A DNA stretch of 64,000 nucleotides, taken from positions 1 through 64,000 of the forward strand of contig JAVBXN010000017.1 in NCBI GenBank assembly GCA_030824515.1, read 5' to 3'. The stretch comes from Pelobacter sp. GTDB taxonomy: Bacteria; Desulfobacterota; Desulfuromonadia; Geobacterales; Pseudopelobacteraceae. Positions within the stretch are counted from its first letter, which is position 1, and the number at the start of each line of letters is the position of its first letter. The translations under genes and the position numbers were made by a program. The notes under the pieces were generated by a model. It made no database searches. It was not told the origin of the DNA and saw only the letters and a list, made by a program, of their open reading frames with translations. Shown one piece after another: positions 27,060 to 35,753 of this stretch.

Positions 27060-28084
27060 TGATCAGTTTTGAACAACTGTCCACGGAAGAGCGGGCCTTA
27101 TATCTGCGTGAGGCAGCGGTGCGGCTTAATATGCCGCCGGTAATCGTTGAAAAGGATTATTGGGTCTGCTGGACGCTGCGCGAACTCTTTTCCCTGCCGG
27201 ATATAGGGGGAGCACTTACCTTCAAGGGCGGAACGTCATTGTCGAAGGTTTGGGGACTGATTGAAAGGTTTTCGGAAGATATCGACCTTACTATTGATCG
27301 GGACTTTTTGGGGTTTGGCGGCGATAGGAATCCGGAAACTGCTCCATCAACCAAACAACGCAACAACCGACTTAAAGAGTTGAAAACCGTCTGTCAAGAG
27401 TATGTTGAGCTGAAGCTGCTGCCGCTTCTTGAAGCCCGTATCCGTTCCGTATTGCCGGCAGGCGACAGTTGGTTGCTTCGTATGGATGAAGCCGATGTGG
27501 ATGGTCAGACGATTCTGTTCCAGTATCCCGCCAGCCTGCAATCAGAAGACGGATTTTATGTGCAGCCTATCGTCAAAATAGAACTTGGTGCGCGATCAGA
27601 TACCTGGCCATCGGAAGCGGCAATCATCAAGCCATTTCTGGTTGAGGTATTGAACGCGGTAGTTGCCCCGTTGGATTGTTCTGTCCAGGTACTGTCTGCC
27701 GAGCGGACCTTTTGGGAAAAGGCGCTTCTGATACATGAGGAAACCTTCCGACTGGTGGATAAACCCCGTCGAGCCCGTATGGCCAGACACTATTATGACC
27801 TGTGGTGCCTCATCCAAAAGGGTATTGCCGCCAGGGCGGCAGAGGATAAGGCTCTGTTTGACCGTGTAGCTGCGCACCGTCAGGTGTTTTTTCGCTTGAA
27901 CTGGGTGGATTATAGCACGGTACATAAAGGGAATTTGCGGCTGATGCCTGTAACGGGTGATGTACAGGCCTGGAAGCAGGATTATGAATGGATGCAGACA
28001 GCTATGTTTCTTGATGACCCACCACCGTTTGAACAAATACTCGATGGGGTGCGCCAATTTGAAGAGGATTTCAACAGGGTGTAA
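27056..28084 (+). CDS. AbiEii/AbiGii-type nucleotidyltransferase toxin
   Basis: A 342-residue protein of the AbiEii family. The nucleotidyltransferase core is evident: the FKGGTSLSK motif at ~57-64 and the metal-binding DIDLTI with Asp75 and Asp77. These toxins modify tRNA or related targets and cause abortive infection or growth arrest. The ATG overlaps the antitoxin stop (ATGATGA), so translation is coupled; GAGG lies upstream. A conserved 'ERTFWEKALLIHEE' block in the C-terminal half is typical of the family. Confidence 0.9.
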   Translation: MMISFEQLSTEERALYLREAAVRLNMPPVIVEKDYWVCWTLRELFSLPDIGGALTFKGGTSLSKVWGLIERFSEDIDLTIDRDFLGFGGDRNPETAPSTKQRNNRLKELKTVCQEYVELKLLPLLEARIRSVLPAGDSWLLRMDEADVDGQTILFQYPASLQSEDGFYVQPIVKIELGARSDTWPSEAAIIKPFLVEVLNAVVAPLDCSVQVLSAERTFWEKALLIHEETFRLVDKPRRARMARHYYDLWCLIQKGIAARAAEDKALFDRVAAHRQVFFRLNWVDYSTVHKGNLRLMPVTGDVQAWKQDYEWMQTAMFLDDPPPFEQILDGVRQFEEDFNRV

Positions 28085-28227
28085 GTATTTCGTTGTTATT
28101 CAAGCGTGATGGCACAGTGTTGTCCTCTGAAAACAGAGTTCAACGAAAATGATGTATAAGGACTGATGGGGAGTGAGGGCAGGTTGATTTTGTGAGATAG
28201 AAATTCATAGGTACAAGAGGCAATAAC

Positions 28228-31200
28228 TTGATCAACCTGATTCCACCTGGCATATACGAAGCACTCCTCGACGAGTTCCTGCGCGAAACCCTGGCGCGGC
28301 ACCCGGAACTGCGGACCGTCTTCGGCAAGATCGACCCGGAGGAGCAGCCGGCCCGCTATGCTGCATTCGTCGCCAAGGTCCTTGAACAGGCGCTGCGCGA
28401 AGAGTCCGACCCGGAAAAGCGTCTCGCTCTCTGTAACCACCTGCTCGACCAGGTTGCCGGCGAACCGGGCAGGGGGCACCTGGAAAAACACCGGCTGATT
28501 CAGCAGCAAAAGCCACTACTCCTGGAAATCACCCCGCCGAACTACAGCACGTCACACATCCCCCGTCCGCACACCTCACTGTCCGAAAGCTCTCTCTTCA
28601 CCGGTTCCGACAAGGGACCGCAGCTGGTTCATGAACTGCTGGAAGAAATGCGTTCCGCCGATGGGGTGGATATCCTGGTGTCGTTCATCAAATGGCCGGG
28701 CCTCAGGCTGCTCATGCCCGGCTTTGAAGAGCTGCGTGACCGGGATATACCGGTGCGGTTGATTACTACCTCCTACATGGGGGCCTCCGATGCCCCGGCG
28801 GTGGAGTGGCTGGCAAAGCTGCCCAACGTCAAGGTCCGCGTCTCCTACGATACCGAGCGAACCCGCCTGCATGCCAAGGCCTACCATTTCAAGCGGGGCA
28901 GTGGCTTCGCTACGGCCTACATCGGCTCATCCAACATGTCCCAGGCTGCCATGACCAGCGGCCTCGAATGGAACCTGAAAGTAACTGCCCAGGACATGGG
29001 CCATATCATCGAAAAATTCACGGCAGAGTTTGATACCTACTGGCACAACCGGGAGTTCATTCCCTTTGATCCGCAAGAGCCGGAAATATTACGGGCAGCC
29101 ATAGCCCATGGCAAAGATCGTCGAACTGGACCGACAGTATTCTTCGATCTCCGTCCCCACCCGTTTCAGGAGCGTATCCTGGAGGCACTTGATCGGGAGC
29201 GAACTGCCCATGATCGCTGGCGCAACCTGGTAATTGCCGCTACCGGTACCGGTAAAACGGTGGTCGCCGCCTTCGATTTCAAACGCTTCTTCGAACAGAA
29301 GCAGAAGCAGGCCAAACTTCTCTTCGTAGCCCATCGACAGGAGATTCTTCAACAGGCCCAAGCCACCTTTGCCAATGTCCTTCGCGACCAGAACTTCGGT
29401 GAACTGCTGGTCGGACAGTTCCAGGCCAACCGTCTGGAACACCTCTTCTGTTCCGTTACGATGCTCACCAATCGTCGCCTCTGGGAGCAGGTCGGGAGCG
29501 GCTTCTATGATTACATTGTGGTTGACGAGGCCCACCACGGCGTAGCTAGCAGCTATCGGCCGCTCTTTGATCGCTTTACGCCGCAGATTCTCCTCGGCCT
29601 GACCGCCACCCCGGAGCGGATGGATGGTGACAACGTGGCTGCCGACTTTGGCAATCGCTTTGCCGCCGAGATTCGTCTCCCGGAAGCTCTGGAGGAAAAG
29701 CTCCTCTGCCCCTTCCACTATTTCGGTGTTGCTGATCCGATCGCCATCAATGGGGAACAGTTCTGGCGCAATGGCAAGTACGATGCCTCGGCTCTGGAAA
29801 ACGTCTATGTTCTGGATAACATCCGCGCCAAGCAGCGCGTCGATGCCATCGTCGCGGCGCTCTATCGCTATGAACCCGATCTCACAGCCATCAAGGGGAT
29901 CGGTTTCTGTATTTCCATCAAGCATGCCGAGTTCATGGCAAATACCTTCACCAACCTAGAAATCCCTGCCGCTGCCTTTGTTTCCGGGGTAGATGGTGAT
30001 CGTTGCAGTGAGCTCCTGGCTGACCTAAAAAACGGCCAGATTACCTTTCTCTTTACCGTGGACAAGCTGAGTGAAGGGGTGGACGTCCCGGAAATCAACA
30101 CGGTGCTGTTCCTCCGCCCTACCGAGAGCTTAACCGTCTTCCTCCAGCAACTCGGGCGCGGCCTGCGCCATGCACCGGGTAAGGATTGCCTTACCGTACT
30201 CGACTTCGTCGGCCAGACCCACCGCCGCTACCGGGTCGATACCAAGCTGAAAGCGCTCCTCCCCCGGCACCGCTTTTCCATCGACAAGGAAGTGGAGCAG
30301 GATTTCCCCCACCTCCCGGCCGGTTGCTCTATTCAGCTTGATCGTCTCTCACGGCAGTATGTGCTGGAGAACATCAGGGAGAACCTGGGTCGCCTAGCTG
30401 TGCAGGTACCCGAACGGATGCAGACTTTCACCAGCGAAAGTGGCCTGGAGCTGACCTTCGGCAATTTTATCCGCTATCACGACTACGAGCCGGAAGTGCT
30501 GCTGGCCAAAGAGTCTTGGTCAGAGTGGAAAGCTAAGGCACTGATGGCAGCGATCCCCATCGACCCTGATCTGGCGCGGCTGAAGAAGACCTTGCTGCGC
30601 GCCACATTTATCAACGGTCCGCAGGAAGTTACCCTCTTGCGGCAGGTTCTTGCCACGGTTGCCCAGGGTGACATTGACGAGGCGTTGACACTGGCAGGGG
30701 ATGCCGTCATGGCTGTGTACTACCGGCTTTGGGGAGACAAGGCGAGCAATCTCGGTATCACCTCTCTGGACGATGCCTTCCGCCGCTTGGCACGCAACCC
30801 ATCGATCCTGGCCGATCTGGACGAAATCCTGGCCTGGTCGCAGGATACCACCGAGGTCAATGGTTTGATTCCGCGGCTTCCCTTTGACTGCCCGTTGGAG
30901 CTTCATGCCCATTATAGCGGCAAAGAGATTCAGGCGGTCTTTGGCCGGGCAAATCTGGAGACTGCAGGCCAGACAGGTGTGGGCTTATTCCATTTTGCTG
31001 ACGTAAAGACCTATGTGCTGCTGGTCACCTTTCAGAAGACCGAAAAGGAGTTTTCACCCAGCACCATGTATGCTGATTACCCTATCAGCAGGGAGCTGAT
31101 GCACTGGGAGTCACAGGCGAATACCGCGCAGCATCACACCGATGGGCAGAACCTGATTCACCATCAGGAGCGGGGCTACACGATCCTGGTCTTTGCCCGC

Positions 31201-31356
31201 GATCAGAAAAAGCGGAACAATGTCACGGTGCCGTTTACCTATCTGGGGCCGGCGGATATGGTCAGTTACGAGAGTGAGCGGCCGATCAAGGTTGTGTGGC
31301 GGTTGCGGCATTCGATGCCGGTGGAGATGTTTGAGGATAATCGAAGGGGTGGGTAG
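28228..31356 (+). CDS. PLD nuclease-SF2 helicase-DUF3427 protein
   Basis: A 1042-residue protein. Residues ~125-280 form a phospholipase-D-like nuclease domain with one HXK motif (H215, K217) and downstream GSSNMS. An SF2 helicase core follows: Walker A AATGTGKT at 337-344, DEAH at 433-436, motif III LTATPERMDG and motif VI QQLGRGLRHAPGKD. The C-terminal ~250 residues match the DUF3427 region often attached to such helicases. It probably processes foreign or damaged DNA. Start is TTG at 28228 with AGAGG upstream. Two small genes follow within 3 and 14 bases on the same strand and likely share its transcript. Confidence 0.85.
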   Translation: MINLIPPGIYEALLDEFLRETLARHPELRTVFGKIDPEEQPARYAAFVAKVLEQALREESDPEKRLALCNHLLDQVAGEPGRGHLEKHRLIQQQKPLLLEITPPNYSTSHIPRPHTSLSESSLFTGSDKGPQLVHELLEEMRSADGVDILVSFIKWPGLRLLMPGFEELRDRDIPVRLITTSYMGASDAPAVEWLAKLPNVKVRVSYDTERTRLHAKAYHFKRGSGFATAYIGSSNMSQAAMTSGLEWNLKVTAQDMGHIIEKFTAEFDTYWHNREFIPFDPQEPEILRAAIAHGKDRRTGPTVFFDLRPHPFQERILEALDRERTAHDRWRNLVIAATGTGKTVVAAFDFKRFFEQKQKQAKLLFVAHRQEILQQAQATFANVLRDQNFGELLVGQFQANRLEHLFCSVTMLTNRRLWEQVGSGFYDYIVVDEAHHGVASSYRPLFDRFTPQILLGLTATPERMDGDNVAADFGNRFAAEIRLPEALEEKLLCPFHYFGVADPIAINGEQFWRNGKYDASALENVYVLDNIRAKQRVDAIVAALYRYEPDLTAIKGIGFCISIKHAEFMANTFTNLEIPAAAFVSGVDGDRCSELLADLKNGQITFLFTVDKLSEGVDVPEINTVLFLRPTESLTVFLQQLGRGLRHAPGKDCLTVLDFVGQTHRRYRVDTKLKALLPRHRFSIDKEVEQDFPHLPAGCSIQLDRLSRQYVLENIRENLGRLAVQVPERMQTFTSESGLELTFGNFIRYHDYEPEVLLAKESWSEWKAKALMAAIPIDPDLARLKKTLLRATFINGPQEVTLLRQVLATVAQGDIDEALTLAGDAVMAVYYRLWGDKASNLGITSLDDAFRRLARNPSILADLDEILAWSQDTTEVNGLIPRLPFDCPLELHAHYSGKEIQAVFGRANLETAGQTGVGLFHFADVKTYVLLVTFQKTEKEFSPSTMYADYPISRELMHWESQANTAQHHTDGQNLIHHQERGYTILVFARDQKKRNNVTVPFTYLGPADMVSYESERPIKVVWRLRHSMPVEMFEDNRRGG

Positions 31357-31359
31357 AAT

Positions 31360-31671
31360 ATGACGGCTATTGACGGAAATTACGAAATCGTTGAGATGGA
31401 AGTCTGGAGCAAGGAAGCAATTGACCTTGTAGAATCAGGCTACATTCGTATCAAAGGGAACAGGGGAACTTTGCATTTCATTTGTGTAGATGGTGATATG
31501 GACATCCGTTGTGACAAGTTAGGCTGCTACAGGTTTTCCTGGGACGGTAGCGATGAATGTGATCCTGCCAGCGGTTTCGGTGAGTTTGTCTGCAACAGTG
31601 ATATCTTGACTGGCAGCATCTATATTCACGATGGTGACGACAGTTCGTTTGTAGCGAGGAAAACGACTTAA
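31360..31671 (+). CDS. Small hypothetical protein (103 aa) coupled to the helicase
   Basis: A 103-residue acidic, beta-rich protein (IVEMEVWSKEAIDLVESGYIRIKGNRGTLHF, in parts; four Cys near 43, 51, 56 and 67). No family is recognised. The ATG lies three bases after the helicase stop, so expression is probably coupled. A role with the helicase, for example as inhibitor or partner, is only suggested by position. Confidence 0.65.
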   Translation: MTAIDGNYEIVEMEVWSKEAIDLVESGYIRIKGNRGTLHFICVDGDMDIRCDKLGCYRFSWDGSDECDPASGFGEFVCNSDILTGSIYIHDGDDSSFVARKTT

Positions 31672-31685
31672 AAAGGATCATCCTC

Positions 31686-32264
31686 ATGACGACAAAAACT
31701 ACCAAACTAGGGACTTCCGGTAAGTCTCACAAAAAGAAACCGTCTTGGAGCGATGTCAAAACAGCCATTGCCAAGTTTGAACGCCCGGCACTGATCGGAC
31801 TCATATCCGACCTGTATGCCTATAGCACGCCGAATAAAAACTTCCTGCATGCCCGTTTTTCGCTCGGCAGCGATTCACTCAAGCCGTACAAGAAGATCAT
31901 AGAAGATGCTCTCTTCCCGGATGTTATGTCCAATGACGATGTTGAAATAGGCACTGCGAAAAAAGCTATATCCGACTATGGCAAAGCGGTGGGTGACCCA
32001 AAAGGCATGCTGGAACTGATGGTGTACTTTGTTGAGTGCGGCGCCAATTTTTCTCTCGATGTCGGTTATGGCGATGAGGATTTTTTTGTAGCTCTGGAAA
32101 GGATGTATGAAAAGGCAATCAAACTTTTGCTCACGCTTGATGAGGCAACCATTGACGATTTCTATGACCGGTTCGAGGATCTGGTGACTTCTACCCGAGA
32201 TATTGGCTGGGGATTTCACGATACGTTGGGCGATATTTTCTCGGAGGCCTTCCCGGAGGAGTGA
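31686..32264 (+). CDS. DUF6155-like protein
   Basis: A 192-residue helical protein with a basic N terminus and the block 'ALIGLISDLYAYSTPNKNFLHARF', which I associate with the DUF6155 family, a group of unknown function common in accessory regions. It follows the 103-residue gene by 14 bases with AAGGATCATCCTC upstream. It converges with the TOTE-type gene, leaving only six bases between the two stop codons. Confidence 0.65.
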   Translation: MTTKTTKLGTSGKSHKKKPSWSDVKTAIAKFERPALIGLISDLYAYSTPNKNFLHARFSLGSDSLKPYKKIIEDALFPDVMSNDDVEIGTAKKAISDYGKAVGDPKGMLELMVYFVECGANFSLDVGYGDEDFFVALERMYEKAIKLLLTLDEATIDDFYDRFEDLVTSTRDIGWGFHDTLGDIFSEAFPEE

Positions 32265-32270
32265 GATGGT

Positions 32271-34679
32271 TTATGTTTCCTGCTCATACCCCATCGTCTT
32301 AAATCCCTTCATCCGCTTCTCATGCATCTTTGCCAGCATCGGCACAGAACTGTCCACATAGTCATAGACCTGCACCTCCACCTTGCCGGGATGGAGTCGA
32401 TGCAACCTGCCGGCGTACTGCACCAGCATTCCCTTCCATGAAAAGGGCAGCGCCAGAAAGAGGGTGTCCAACCTGGCATCGTCGAATCCTTCACCGATAT
32501 AGCGGCCGGTGGCAAGGATCAGTCTTTCTTCGTCATCGGGGATGGAAGCCAGATGTTCCATGACCTTGCGCCGTTGCTTTACTCCCATCCCCCCGTGGAG
32601 AACCACCAAGTGTTTCACCGTGTCACGTAGTTCTCCGGCAAGATACTTTAAATGATCCTTCCGCTCAGTCAGAAGGATCGGTGATCTCCCTTCGGCGAGT
32701 GACTGTTTGATATCGCCCAGAATGAGATGATTCCGTTGCCGGTCAGCTGTCAACCTGGCATAGATCTCTTGGATTGTTATCCCGCTGTCCGTATCCGACA
32801 GGCTGAAGCCGGTTTCGCGAAGGATCAACCGGCGGGTGAAATCTTCATCTGTCGCCTGCTGTTTACGGTTCAGTAAAAATCTGGTCGGACCGCACTGCAG
32901 GTGGATGATCGGTTGATGACCGTCTCGCCGGTACGGAGTGGCGGTGAGCCCTACCACGTATTTTGCCTTGACCTCGCCCAGTACACGCTCGAAGGAAAAT
33001 GCCGGCAGGTGATGACATTCATCCACAATAATCTGACCGTAGTTGGCAACAAGGTCAGCGACCTCATCTTTCCTGATAAGGCTCTGCAACATGGCTACGT
33101 CCAGGACTCCGCTAGCCTTGTTCTTGCCGGAACCTATGGTGCCGATCTCCTTTGGCGGCAGATCGAGAAAGCGTGAGAGCTGGGCCACCCACTGATCAAG
33201 GAGTGGCTTACGATGCACCAGGACAAGAGTTGAGCAGTTCCGGGCCGCGGCCAGCCACGCACCGACCACAGTCTTGCCGGAACCTGGTGGCGCAACGAAA
33301 ATACCGATGTCATGAAGCATAAGTTCATCGACAGTCTGTTGCTGGATGTCGGAAAGCGTTCCGTGAAAGCTGAATGCGGTCGGTGTGCCGGCGTTTCGTT
33401 TGTCGTCGAGGTGCAACGCGATACCATATCCGTCCAGGAGTAACTGAAGGGCATCACGGCACCCCCTTGGCAGGGCCACATGTCCCGGCAGCTCCTCAAA
33501 ACAGGCGATCACCCGTGGGGTATTGTGGGTGGAAAGGCGCATCTTCTGCTTCTTGAAGAATTCCGGATTCTGGAAGGCAGCCAGCCGTTTGATCCGGTTC
33601 AACAGTTCCGAGGGAATTCCTTTCGTCTCGACAAAAATTCTTTGGGCAAATACCGCCTTGATCTTTTTCGGCAGTTTTCCATTTATCCGCTGTTCCGGCA
33701 ACCTGCCTGATGGTGAACGTTCCCACGGGGCCTGCTCTTCGTCAGCATCGGATGGCAGTTTCAGGCCGATTACCTGGCCCTTGCGCACAGCCCGATCAGC
33801 GATTGCCTGCACTTCTTGCGAAGAGAGGTGCTTGAGTGAGGACAGATAGCCCCACTGATCGGGATAAGGAATGAATACTTCATCAACAAAGACTGAATTC
33901 TCCAGCTTACGGGGCTCCAATTGCAGCGGCAGGGCGATCAGGTTGCCGAAACCGCCACGGGGCATGGTGTCCTGACTGGGAAAGAGCCGGTCATACGATT
34001 CCATGCTGAGTTGATGACGCCGGGACATGGTCTCGGTGATCAGAAAACAGCCCATGACCCTGGCGACAGCCGCCATGACCGGCTCGGTGAAGAAAAACCA
34101 GGCGTGAGCGCCATTGCCGGAACGGGAGCGTTCCACTGCAACAGGGATGTCAAGAGAGGAACAGGTTTCCCGGAAGGCGGCTACATCCTCCTGCCAGGTT
34201 GTCTTGTCAAAGTCGACAGCCAGGAACCGGCAGGTATCGTCCGGCAGCAGCGGATAAACACCGATGGTCTGTTTGCCCTGGAGATGCTCCCGAATCACCT
34301 CGTCACTTACCGGCAGGTATGCTTGATGGTTGCAGTCACCACACTTGACGCGGGGAAACTTGCGTTTCCCGCAAAGTGAATAGGTGCCGTCATTGCCGCA
34401 GGCCGGCATATAACCTTTACGGTCACCATTCTTGCTGATCCAGAGTTTTGGATAGACATCTTCCCGTCCTCTGAAAAGAGAGCGAAACAGGATAATCTTT
34501 GCTGTTGAAGATAAAGTGGACGTTTCTTGGGCAGGGGAAGCGGCTACATTAATGGCTGTAAGCTGCTGCCGTAGATCATGAAGGCTATCAAGGAGCACCT
34601 GGCGTTCAACATCGAGCCGGATAAGATGTGCTTCTTTCAGGGTAATGGCCTCTATGAGTATTGCCCTGTTATGGTTCAT
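32271..34679 (-). CDS. TOTE-type primase-helicase
   Basis: An 802-residue fusion. A short coiled coil (~10-42) leads into an archaeo-eukaryotic-primase-like domain (~62-330): the KLWISKNGDRKGYMPAC entry, a possible zinc site (Cys94, 103, 113, 116), catalytic DFD at 156-158, and SRSGNGAHAWFF near 185-197. An SF2 helicase follows with Walker A APPGSGKT at 463-470, DECHH as motif II, LTATPYRRDG and a C-terminal RLHR block. This pairing defines the TOTE conflict systems, described as likely anti-selfish-element devices. It lies 43 bases downstream of a metallophosphoesterase gene on the same strand. Whether that enzyme is part of the system is open. Confidence 0.82.
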   Translation of the reverse strand: MNHNRAILIEAITLKEAHLIRLDVERQVLLDSLHDLRQQLTAINVAASPAQETSTLSSTAKIILFRSLFRGREDVYPKLWISKNGDRKGYMPACGNDGTYSLCGKRKFPRVKCGDCNHQAYLPVSDEVIREHLQGKQTIGVYPLLPDDTCRFLAVDFDKTTWQEDVAAFRETCSSLDIPVAVERSRSGNGAHAWFFFTEPVMAAVARVMGCFLITETMSRRHQLSMESYDRLFPSQDTMPRGGFGNLIALPLQLEPRKLENSVFVDEVFIPYPDQWGYLSSLKHLSSQEVQAIADRAVRKGQVIGLKLPSDADEEQAPWERSPSGRLPEQRINGKLPKKIKAVFAQRIFVETKGIPSELLNRIKRLAAFQNPEFFKKQKMRLSTHNTPRVIACFEELPGHVALPRGCRDALQLLLDGYGIALHLDDKRNAGTPTAFSFHGTLSDIQQQTVDELMLHDIGIFVAPPGSGKTVVGAWLAAARNCSTLVLVHRKPLLDQWVAQLSRFLDLPPKEIGTIGSGKNKASGVLDVAMLQSLIRKDEVADLVANYGQIIVDECHHLPAFSFERVLGEVKAKYVVGLTATPYRRDGHQPIIHLQCGPTRFLLNRKQQATDEDFTRRLILRETGFSLSDTDSGITIQEIYARLTADRQRNHLILGDIKQSLAEGRSPILLTERKDHLKYLAGELRDTVKHLVVLHGGMGVKQRRKVMEHLASIPDDEERLILATGRYIGEGFDDARLDTLFLALPFSWKGMLVQYAGRLHRLHPGKVEVQVYDYVDSSVPMLAKMHEKRMKGFKTMGYEQET

Positions 34680-34722
34680 GAATGGTTTTCATGTCGAGCC
34701 GCCACGAAGCGTATTTTATCGA

Positions 34723-35514
34723 TCATAGTTCAATCAGCAGCTGCCTGTCGTACTGCGGATTGACCTCCACATCCTTGTAACCGTAGGGATTTACAACCAC
34801 CCGGGTTTTGCCGAGTGGATAGTCGAACGAGTTGTGCGTATGGCCATGTACCCAGAGATCTGGGCCATGGTCGATGATCTCGTTGGAAATATCGGTCATG
34901 AAGGCACAGTTGAGACTGTCTCCCCGAAACCGCTCATGGATGGACAGGGGAGATACACCATGGTGTGTCACCGCGACGGTCTTCCTGCCGCCGGCGGTTG
35001 CCAGCATCTCGAAAATGTAGCGTTTCGATTCCTGGAATAGGTCGACTGTCTCTTCCGGCATGAGCTGCGTTCCATCAGCCTTTTTGATCAACACAAAGTC
35101 GTTCATATTCTTCCGGGCATACTGCATCTTGAAGAAATCCTTCCCCAGAAAATCCGTCCAGAGAGTTGCTCCGATAAACATGATGCCGTTGATGTCGACG
35201 GACTCGTTTTCAAGAAAATGGACATTCTTGGGAATCGACAGTTTGGTTTTCAGCTCCTGGATGCGCCCAAAGCAGTCGTTGTGGTAGAAAAAGTGATTCC
35301 CCTCAATATAGATGACGGCCAGGAAGCGCTTGGCCAAGAGGCTGATTACCTTGAGCCAGGTCTCCTGGCGGTGAGCCAGCCCGATGTCACCTGCAACTAC
35401 AGCAATGGTATCTTGGTCTGTCGTCAGCGGCGGAACCACCATTTCCAGAATGCGCGGTATTTTGTTGGGCTGCCAGAACTCGGCATGAAAATCGGAAAAT
35501 GGGCGGGCAAGCAT
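34723..35514 (-). CDS. Calcineurin-like metallophosphoesterase
   Basis: A 263-residue metallophosphoesterase with all metal-binding motifs: SDFH near the N terminus (DXH), VAGDIG (GD), IEGNHFFY (GNH), VTHHGVSP and VHGHTHNS. It hydrolyses phosphomono- or diesters using two metals; the substrate is not evident. The ATG at 35514 is chosen for its GGGAG five bases upstream; a GTG two codons earlier is in frame. It lies between tRNA-Phe and the TOTE-type gene and is transcribed toward the latter. Confidence 0.88.
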   Translation of the reverse strand: MLARPFSDFHAEFWQPNKIPRILEMVVPPLTTDQDTIAVVAGDIGLAHRQETWLKVISLLAKRFLAVIYIEGNHFFYHNDCFGRIQELKTKLSIPKNVHFLENESVDINGIMFIGATLWTDFLGKDFFKMQYARKNMNDFVLIKKADGTQLMPEETVDLFQESKRYIFEMLATAGGRKTVAVTHHGVSPLSIHERFRGDSLNCAFMTDISNEIIDHGPDLWVHGHTHNSFDYPLGKTRVVVNPYGYKDVEVNPQYDRQLLIEL

Positions 35515-35574
35515 GTACACTCCCGGACAAAGTCTCTAGCGATAATAAGAAGGGAAATTGTACATTAATCCAAT

Positions 35575-35607
35575 AAAAAAAGCACCTACGATCTCTCGTA
35601 AGTGCTT
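35575..35607 (-). terminator. Terminator downstream of tRNA-Phe
   Basis: On the minus strand AAGCAC(TT)ACGA and TCGT(AG)GTGCTT form an interrupted stem with a four-base loop, followed by a run of U. It ends the tRNA transcript. Confidence 0.85.
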
Positions 35608-35617
35608 GATGTTTAAG

Positions 35618-35693
35618 TGGTGCCCAGGGACGGAATCGAACCGCCGACACGAGGATTTTCAATCCTCTGCTCTACCGACTGAGCTACCTGGGC
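35618..35693 (-). tRNA. tRNA-Phe (anticodon GAA)
   Basis: A 76-base cloverleaf is complete: acceptor stem GCCCAGG/CCTGGGC, D arm GCTC/GAGC, anticodon stem GAGGA/TCCTC around TTGAAAA (anticodon GAA), T arm with TTCGATT, and encoded CCA. Confidence 0.97.
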
Positions 35694-35753
35694 AAAAGGA
35701 TTTCCCTTATAACCCGCAGTGCCCCGGCTGTCAACAGGAATTTTCGAATATTG

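Noticed and set aside
28228-35520. The helicase region as a known named defence system such as DISARM, Druantia or Zorya
   Set aside because: The helicases lack the partner genes that define those systems; only the PLD-DUF3427 and TOTE-type assignments are supported.
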